Part shown: one piece after another, positions 1 through 4,380 of the stretch
How the letters are laid out: every line of letters starts with the position of its first letter
Numbering within the stretch: the stretch's first letter is position 1
NCBI GenBank assembly: GCA_964634255.1
Contig: CAZWJC010000268.1
Span: 1-9,534, forward strand
Source of the DNA: MWDV01 sp964634255
GTDB taxonomy: Bacteria > Verrucomicrobiota > Verrucomicrobiia > Limisphaerales > MWDV01
Reading direction: 5' to 3'
Length of the DNA: 9,534 nucleotides
Position numbers and translations under genes: made by a program
Notes under the pieces: model-generated
Seen by the model: only the letters and a program-made list of their open reading frames with translations
Databases searched by the model: none
Told to the model about the DNA's origin: nothing

Positions 1-35
1 CATCCGTGGTTACAGTTTTCTTCCCGTCTGTCTCG

Positions 36-674
36 ATGAACGAATGGAACATCCAGGGACGCGCCCACGCGTGTCAGACCTGCGGCAACGCGTTTGCCGA
101 CCGGCAGCCCTATCACACGCTACTCTTCGACGAGCGCCAAGATTACCGCCGCCTCGATGTCTGCCCCGCCTGTTGGGAGACACGCCACAGCCCGAGCGAC
201 CGCGACGCCAAGGGTTTCATCTCGCACTGGCAGGGCGTCTATGAAGCCCCGCCGCCGCCCACCGATGTCATCCAGAAAGACACCGCCGAGTCGCTCCTGC
301 GGAAGCTCATCGAGCGGAACGATCCGCGTTACGCGCCGGCCGGCTTCATCCTCGCCGTGATGCTCGAACGCAAGCGCGTCCTGAAGGTGAAGGAGCAACT
401 CCAGCGCGAAGGCCAGCGCGTGTTCGTTTACGAGCAACCCAAGACCGGGGACATCTTCACCATCGCCGATCCAAACCTGCACCTGGATCAACTGGAATCC
501 GTCCAGCACGACGTCGCCAATCTGCTCGAACACGGCTTACCCGCGCTGGAAGCCGCTCCGGCTGCTGCGCCGACGGGTGAGACTGCACCCGCACCAGAAG
601 CGATGCCGGCAACAGAAGCACCGACGCCAGCGAACACCGATGGCGGCACTCCTCCTCCTGCTAGTCCTCCGTGA
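36..674 (+). CDS. Zinc-ribbon-like protein with Pro/Ala-rich tail, function unknown
   Basis: I do not recognise a named family. From the ATG at 36 the product is 212 residues. Two CxxC pairs (C13/C16 in CQTC and C43/C46 in CPAC) sit 27 residues apart, as in a treble-clef or zinc-ribbon site, so binding of one zinc ion is inferred. Residues about 80-165 look like a mixed helical domain with charged segments (LERKRVLKVKEQLQREGQRV). The last 45 residues are low-complexity Ala/Pro/Glu/Thr. There is no signal peptide, so a cytoplasmic location is likely. The frame is open to the window edge and a GTG at 6 would add ten residues. I prefer ATG 36 because the conserved-looking sequence begins just after it, but there is no clear Shine-Dalgarno and an upstream start outside the window cannot be excluded. 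The next gene starts 21 bases after the stop. Confidence 0.75.
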   Translation: MNEWNIQGRAHACQTCGNAFADRQPYHTLLFDERQDYRRLDVCPACWETRHSPSDRDAKGFISHWQGVYEAPPPPTDVIQKDTAESLLRKLIERNDPRYAPAGFILAVMLERKRVLKVKEQLQREGQRVFVYEQPKTGDIFTIADPNLHLDQLESVQHDVANLLEHGLPALEAAPAAAPTGETAPAPEAMPATEAPTPANTDGGTPPPASPP

Positions 675-695
675 CCGGCGGCGGCGAAAGGCGGT

Positions 696-1370
696 ATGAA
701 ATCAACTTTCGCAGACGAATATCAGACGCTGTTTGCCCGGCTGGGATATCCGCTCTCCAAGCGCTCAGGTCTCTCGGAAGATCAAGTAGCGAGGGCGGAA
801 GCCAAGTGCGGGATCCGCCTGCCCGTGGCGCTGCGTGACTACTATCTGATGGCTGGACGCGAGAAGGCCCTGAACCACGCGTTCAACCGGCTGTGCATGC
901 CGAGCGATTGGGGAGTGCATTCGGGCAAGCTCGTTTTCATGGAGGAGAACCAAACGGTTGTGGTTTGGGGCGTGAATGCGACAAGACGACCGACTCATGA
1001 TCCGAGCGTGTTCCAAGCTCCGCTCGTGGATGGAGAGATTGACCGTTGGTGGGTCGAACACAAGAGTTGTTCGGAGTTCCTGAAATTCATGATTCACCTT
1101 CAAGCTGCCTACGGGGGAGGAATGCCATTCACTGCCTCTGCTCCAGCGACAAACAGTCTTCCCTCCAAGTTGAAGCGACGGTGGCAATTTGGCGGCGAAG
1201 TGAATCAGATGAGCGCATTCAGTCTGGAACGCCGGGTTGTCTGTGTTGCCCCTTGGCGAGGTCTCAATCCAAGCGGGAAACCGCGGCGAGTTTTTGCCGG
1301 GGCTACCACCAAAGAGGACTTGGTGGCGATTGCTGAGGAATTGGAACTAACGTGGGACAGATCACCGTGA
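696..1370 (+). CDS. SMI1/KNR4 (SUKH)-like protein, possible orphan immunity protein
   Basis: A 224-residue cytoplasmic protein. Residues 26-55 carry the usual entry motif of the SMI1/KNR4 (SUKH) superfamily: a helix with an acidic residue (LSEDQVARAEAKCG) followed by LP and a short helix (LPVALRDYYLMAGR). The stretch LVFMEENQTVVVWGVN (about 80-95) matches the family's pattern of a strand, an acidic/Asn/Gln turn and a Trp-containing strand. Many SUKH proteins neutralise polymorphic or contact-dependent toxins, while others have cellular roles; no toxin gene is visible here, so the immunity role is inference. The ATG is preceded by AAAGG at 687-691. Its TGA (1368-1370) overlaps a GTG at 1367 that is the likely start of rnc, which would couple their translation. 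Codon use is less GC-biased at third positions than in rnc, suggesting later acquisition. Confidence 0.75.
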   Translation: MKSTFADEYQTLFARLGYPLSKRSGLSEDQVARAEAKCGIRLPVALRDYYLMAGREKALNHAFNRLCMPSDWGVHSGKLVFMEENQTVVVWGVNATRRPTHDPSVFQAPLVDGEIDRWWVEHKSCSEFLKFMIHLQAAYGGGMPFTASAPATNSLPSKLKRRWQFGGEVNQMSAFSLERRVVCVAPWRGLNPSGKPRRVFAGATTKEDLVAIAEELELTWDRSP

Positions 1371-2164
1371 GCGAATACGACGAGCTCCAAACGCGACTCG
1401 GCTACACGTTTTGCGACGCGGCCCTGCTGCGCCTCGCACTGACGCACCCGTCTGTCGCGCACGAACTCGGATCGCCCGTCCAGACCAATCAGCGCCTCGA
1501 ATTCCTCGGCGACGCCGTGCTCCAGCTTGTCCTGACGCGCGAGCTTTACGGGCGCTTTCCCGAGTTCGGCGAAGGCCCGCTCACCAAGGCCCGCGCCAAG
1601 CTCGTCAACCGCCGTTCCCTCGCCGAGCGCGCGCGGGCGCTGGGCTTGGGTGCGTTCCTGATCCTGAGCCACGGCGAGGAAATGCACGGGGGACGCGAGC
1701 GGCCCTCGGCGCTGGCCGACGCCTTCGAGTCCGTGCTGGGCGCGGTGCTGCTGGACGGCGGATTCGAGGCCGCGAGCGAATTCATCGCCCGCGAGTTCCG
1801 GCAATCGCTGAAGGAACTCACCGTCACGCCAATCATTGAAAACCCGAAAGGCGAGTTGCAGGAATACCTCCAGGCCGTCTCGCCCGAAGCGCCGCATTAC
1901 GAAGTCGTCTCCGCCACCGGGCCGGATCACGACCGCGTGTTTGAATGCACTGTCCATCACGGCGGCGCAGCACTGGCGAGCGGCACCGGCAAGAGCAAGA
2001 AAGCCGCGGAAAGCGAAGCGGCGCTGGCGGCGTTGAGGCGCTTGAAGGAAGAGGCGGCGGCAAATCCGAAATCCGAAACTCGAAATCCGAAGCAAGCCAC
2101 TGCGGAAAGTCCGAAGTCCGAAGTCCGAAATCCGAAGGAAGCCCGAAACCCGAATTCCGAATGA
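1367..2164 (+). CDS. rnc: Ribonuclease III
   Basis: Endoribonuclease that cuts double-stranded RNA, known for rRNA precursor processing and mRNA turnover as a Mg2+-dependent dimer. From GTG 1367 it has 265 residues. The signature RLEFLGDAV holds E45 and D49, and DAFESVLGA holds D118 and E121; these match the four metal-binding acidic residues of Escherichia coli RNase III (E41, D45, D114, E117). The dsRNA-binding domain spans about 158-227, starting at NPKGELQEYLQ and ending with the KSKKAAESEAALAAL helix that contacts RNA. The usual end of the fold is near residue 228. The extra basic tail from about 233 (NPKSETR, SPKSEVR, NPKEAR, NPNSE) is encoded by a heptanucleotide repeat array that also supplies the stop. 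A GTG at 1352 in frame would add five residues; I chose 1367 because it forms a GTGA overlap with the preceding gene. Neither start has a strong Shine-Dalgarno. Confidence 0.95.
   Translation: MSEYDELQTRLGYTFCDAALLRLALTHPSVAHELGSPVQTNQRLEFLGDAVLQLVLTRELYGRFPEFGEGPLTKARAKLVNRRSLAERARALGLGAFLILSHGEEMHGGRERPSALADAFESVLGAVLLDGGFEAASEFIAREFRQSLKELTVTPIIENPKGELQEYLQAVSPEAPHYEVVSATGPDHDRVFECTVHHGGAALASGTGKSKKAAESEAALAALRRLKEEAAANPKSETRNPKQATAESPKSEVRNPKEARNPNSE
2062..2162 (+). repeat. Heptad (TCCGAA-type) repeat array inside the 3' end of rnc
   Basis: About a dozen imperfect 7-base units with core TCCGAA, with variants CTCGAA, CCCGAA and TTCCGAA and a degenerate interruption near 2092-2107. Because 7 is not a multiple of 3, three units give a 21-base cycle, translated here as N-P-K-S-E-x-R. 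The array forms the last 30 or so codons of rnc. A 25-base stretch (2067-2091) is repeated perfectly in inverted orientation at 3538-3562. Confidence 0.9.
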
Positions 2165-2187
2165 GGCGCTCTCAAAACCCTGCCGAC

Positions 2188-2218
2188 GTAGCGGCGCCTC
2201 GGCAGAGCGCCGCTGTTA
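2188..2218 (+). repeat. 31-bp palindromic GTAG repeat, copy 1
   Basis: Begins with GTAG and folds into an 8-bp stem (AGCGGCGC at 2190-2197 paired with GCGCCGCT at 2207-2214) around the 9-base loop CTCGGCAGA. It is identical in 30 of 31 positions to 2921-2951. A GTAG tetranucleotide at the 5' foot of a hairpin is typical of REP sequences served by RAYT (REP-associated Y1) transposases, but no such gene is in this window. It lies in the 85-base gap between rnc and the phosphatase-like gene, which holds nothing else I can identify. There is no T-run after it, so it is not a canonical intrinsic terminator. Confidence 0.85.
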
Positions 2219-2249
2219 TCTCGCAAGAGAAGCGGGTTAACCGAGCAAT

Positions 2250-2825
2250 ATGAGCGCTTTCACAGACAGACTCATCATCTGCCCCGCCGACGAAGTTGCG
2301 AATCACCGCGCTCATCAGCTCACTCACATCCTCAGTGTGCATAACCCAGGCGCTCACTCCACGCCGCCATTGTGGTTCAGGGGACCGCACATGGTCCTTT
2401 CGTTTGGGGACGTAATCTCCGAAGCCGATGCAGTCCGATGTCGGACGAAGGCGCCAACGATGGACGACGTGCGTCGGGCAGTTGAGTTTGTGACCGAAGC
2501 GTGGCGCTCACCTCAAGCGCGGGTCTTGATCCATTGTGATTACGGCGCTTCACGTTCTCCGGCATTGGCCTATGTCGCGGTCGCCAAAGCGATGGGGTCA
2601 GGTGCTGAACCGGGGTGTCTCCAGATGATTCTCGAGCTGCGGCCCTCCGCGGTGCCCAACCGACTTGTGGTGGAGTTGGGGGATCGGTTGTTGAGCCGAC
2701 AAGGTGCTTTGCTTGTGCCATTGAAGGAACTCTACAGACGGGTTTCCATTGAGTTATCGTCCGCTGGTAGCTCCGCATGTGCTGACGATCTTCCATCGCC
2801 AATTTCCAGAAGACAATCACCATGA
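2250..2825 (+). CDS. Dual-specificity/tyrosine phosphatase-like protein
   Basis: A 191-residue cytoplasmic protein with the cysteine-phosphatase P-loop HCDYGASRS at 95-103, fitting HCx5R(S/T): nucleophile C96 and phosphate-binding R102. D54 in SFGDV lies about 40 residues upstream, where dual-specificity phosphatases carry their general acid; that assignment is inferred. The helix before the P-loop (about 70-88, DDVRRAVEFVTEAW) and the following SPALAYVAVAKAM fit the family fold. Such enzymes remove phosphate from tyrosine, serine or threonine, or from other phosphorylated molecules; the substrate cannot be told. About 40 residues at the C-terminus have no recognisable family match. The start is ATG 2250, with only a weak purine stretch (AAGAGAAG) upstream. 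The TGA overlaps the ATG of the btpA fragment (ATGA at 2822-2825), as in translationally coupled genes. Codon use is mixed compared with rnc, suggesting an accessory gene. Confidence 0.75.
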   Translation: MSAFTDRLIICPADEVANHRAHQLTHILSVHNPGAHSTPPLWFRGPHMVLSFGDVISEADAVRCRTKAPTMDDVRRAVEFVTEAWRSPQARVLIHCDYGASRSPALAYVAVAKAMGSGAEPGCLQMILELRPSAVPNRLVVELGDRLLSRQGALLVPLKELYRRVSIELSSAGSSACADDLPSPISRRQSP

Positions 2826-2983
2826 CCGACGTTTTCGCCATCACCCCCATACTCCTCATCGGCGTCATCCACCTGCGCCCGTTACCCGGCGCGCCGCGCT
2901 GGAAAGGCCGGTTCGGCGAAGTAGCGGCGTCTCGGCAGAGCGCCGCTGTTAACGCATTCGGAGTCAGTCAACTCCTGCGCTGA
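2822..2983 (+). pseudogene. 5' fragment of a second btpA copy, truncated at a palindromic repeat
   Basis: The first 33 codons (2822-2920) match the start of the intact btpA at 3578. I count 84 of 99 identical bases; residues 11-32, from LLIGVIHLRP through GRFG, are identical and the four base differences there are all synonymous third positions. Homology ends at about 2921, exactly where the GTAG of the 31-bp repeat begins. The frame then runs through the repeat (VAASRQSAAV) and stops at 2981-2983, giving a 53-residue open frame. It keeps only the first strand of a TIM barrel and cannot be a working BtpA protein. Its ATG overlaps the stop of the phosphatase-like gene, so it could still be translated as a short peptide. 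Divergence from the intact copy is larger in codons 2-10. Confidence 0.9.
2921..2951 (+). repeat. 31-bp palindromic GTAG repeat, copy 2
   Basis: Same element as at 2188-2218 with one change: the tenth base is T instead of C. It lies at the base of the 8-bp stem, turning a G-C pair into a G-T (G-U in RNA) wobble, so folding is kept. It marks the point where homology of the btpA fragment to intact btpA stops. Confidence 0.88.
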
Positions 2984-2988
2984 GACGT

Positions 2989-3456
2989 ATGCCTTTCTCC
3001 CCGCCACAAGGAGTTGCCTTCTCCCTACCGGAGGAGATTCCGGCGCGACAGTTCGCGCCTATGCTGCGCCGAGTCAGCTCATTTCTGGAGGGGCTCGCGG
3101 TAGATTTGCCGCCGCTGATCCGTTACGACGATTGGTGGGAGCATGATGGACTGCACTTTGAACGCGGGCGTCTCACGTTTCGCGATCTGTGGCAAATCGC
3201 TCAAACAGCACGCTCGTTACTGAACGCGACGCCGGACGATCACGCTGTTTTCATAGGCATCGCGCCCGAAGACAACCGATGGTATCTGCGATTCCGAGTG
3301 GAGTGGGACGAAGACGACAATGACATAGTTGGGAGATTCACTGTCATCGTTCCATCGGACATAGCAGAGCGTTTCCGCAACGAGGTTGTGCCTCGATTGC
3401 CCATTGGATTGGAGGAGGCTGAAGCAAGGCAATACTACGAGAAGGTGGTTACATGA
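2989..3456 (+). CDS. Hypothetical protein, 155 residues
   Basis: I do not recognise this protein. It is a soluble, probably cytoplasmic alpha/beta protein with no signal peptide or membrane segment. Visible features are an aromatic/acidic stretch YDDWWEHDGLHFERG at about 46-60, a helix LTFRDLWQIAQTARSLL at about 62-78, and two likely strands, WYLRFRVEWDEDDND and GRFTVIVP, around an acidic turn. A C-terminal helix is rich in Glu and Arg. The size, single-domain form and acidic strands recall small immunity-type proteins found alone in genomes, but that is only an impression. It starts at ATG 2989, six bases after the btpA fragment stops, without a clear Shine-Dalgarno. It contains many A/T-ending codons, unlike btpA and rnc. 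Together with the phosphatase-like gene it sits in the patch between the two inverted heptad arrays. Confidence 0.7.
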   Translation: MPFSPPQGVAFSLPEEIPARQFAPMLRRVSSFLEGLAVDLPPLIRYDDWWEHDGLHFERGRLTFRDLWQIAQTARSLLNATPDDHAVFIGIAPEDNRWYLRFRVEWDEDDNDIVGRFTVIVPSDIAERFRNEVVPRLPIGLEEAEARQYYEKVVT

Positions 3457-3510
3457 CCGAATCATCGCAACAATCGCCTATCCAAGTTGACCAGCTCTTC
3501 CTTCACTCAA

Positions 3511-3562
3511 TCTTCGGACTTCGGACTTCTTTCGGTTTTCGGATTTCGAGTTTCGGATTTCG
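3511..3562 (-). repeat. Heptad (TCCGAA-type) repeat array, inverted copy
   Basis: On the + strand it reads as repeats of TTCGGAC and TTCGGAT, the reverse complement of the rnc-tail array. Positions 3538-3562 are a perfect 25-base inverted match to 2067-2091. The array occupies most of the 121-base gap before btpA and ends 15 bases before its ATG, so it fills the place where a promoter and leader would normally be. In the remaining bases (3457-3510 and 3563-3577) I see no clear promoter, terminator or Shine-Dalgarno. Confidence 0.9.
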
Positions 3563-3577
3563 CACCTCCTTCCCATC

Positions 3578-4378
3578 ATGACTGATCTCTTCAAAACCGC
3601 CCCCAAACTCCTCATCGGCGTCATTCACCTGCGTCCGTTGCCCGGCGCGCCGCGCTGGAAAGGCCGGTTTGGCGACGTGATTGACGCCGCCGTGGCCGAT
3701 GCCCGCGCCTACGAACGCGGCGGCGCGCACGCCGTGTTCATCGAGAACTTCGGCGACATCCCGTTCACCAAGTCCGCCGTCGGGCCGGAGACCGTCGCCG
3801 CGATGGCCGCCGCCGGTTGCGCGGTGCGGGACGCCATCAAGCTGCCGCTCGGCTTCAACGTCCTGCGCAACGATCCCTGCGCCGGGCTCGCGCTCTGCGC
3901 CGCGTGCGGCGGCAGCTTCATCCGCGTGAACGTCCATTGCGGGGCGATGCTGACCGACCAGGGCCTCATCGAGGGCAACGCCTACGCCACGCTCCGCTTC
4001 CGCGAGCGCATCGCCCCCGGCGCGCAGATTTTCGCCGACGTCCACGTGAAACACGCCGTGCCGCTGGGCGATTGGAAGCTGGAGGTGTCCGCCTGGGACA
4101 CGCTGCAACGCGGTTTGGCGGACGCGCTCATCGTCTCCGGCGTCGGCACCGGCAAGGCGACGGACGTGCAAGACCTCAAGCGGCTGCGGGCCGCGTGTCC
4201 GCACGCCAAGATTCTCCTCGGCAGCGGCGTCTGCGCCGAGAACGTGGCCGATTACGTGCAGGACGCGGACGGTTTCATCACCGCCAGCGCATTGAAGCGT
4301 GGCGGGAAGATCTCGAATCCGGTGGACGTCCGCCGCGTGGCGGCGTTGGTGAAGGCGATTCAGAAATGCAGCAAGTGA
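3578..4378 (+). CDS. btpA: BtpA/SgcQ family TIM-barrel protein
   Basis: A 266-residue protein of the BtpA family (Pfam BtpA). In cyanobacteria BtpA stabilises photosystem I; homologues also occur in non-photosynthetic bacteria and archaea, where their function is not settled, so no photosynthetic role is implied. Family motifs run the full length: GVIHLRPLPGAP (14-25), ENFGDIPF (56-63), GFNVLRND (92-99), IRVNVHCGA and TDQGLIEG (115-133), DVHVKHA (154-160), SGVGTG (187-192) and LLGSGV (213-218). These glycine-rich strand ends fit a phosphate-binding (beta/alpha)8 barrel. It appears complete. The start is ATG 3578, confirmed by the matching start of the truncated copy at 2822. No Shine-Dalgarno is evident and a heptad array lies just upstream. 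The 3' end abuts or overlaps the candidate starts of the DUF885 gene (ATG 4366, GTG 4375, ATG 4381), so the two are probably co-transcribed. Confidence 0.93.
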   Translation: MTDLFKTAPKLLIGVIHLRPLPGAPRWKGRFGDVIDAAVADARAYERGGAHAVFIENFGDIPFTKSAVGPETVAAMAAAGCAVRDAIKLPLGFNVLRNDPCAGLALCAACGGSFIRVNVHCGAMLTDQGLIEGNAYATLRFRERIAPGAQIFADVHVKHAVPLGDWKLEVSAWDTLQRGLADALIVSGVGTGKATDVQDLKRLRAACPHAKILLGSGVCAENVADYVQDADGFITASALKRGGKISNPVDVRRVAALVKAIQKCSK

Positions 4379-4380
4379 AT

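Noticed and set aside
1205..2095. Antisense open frame covering rnc and the SUKH-like gene
   Set aside because: It crosses two well-supported + strand genes and has no domain of its own.
2188..2218. Intrinsic terminator after rnc
   Set aside because: The hairpin is strong, but no T-run follows (TGTTATCTCG) and the same hairpin occurs inside the btpA fragment, so it is better explained as a dispersed repeat.
1945..2253. Open frame of 102 codons across the rnc 3' end and the first 31-bp repeat
   Set aside because: It is out of frame with rnc and reads only repeat sequence at its end; there is no independent support.
3817..4380. Long + strand open frame upstream of the DUF885 gene, overlapping btpA in another frame
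   Set aside because: It is an Arg-rich out-of-frame reading of btpA, produced by high GC. All DUF885 homology starts after the btpA stop, so only the part from about 4381 is kept as coding.
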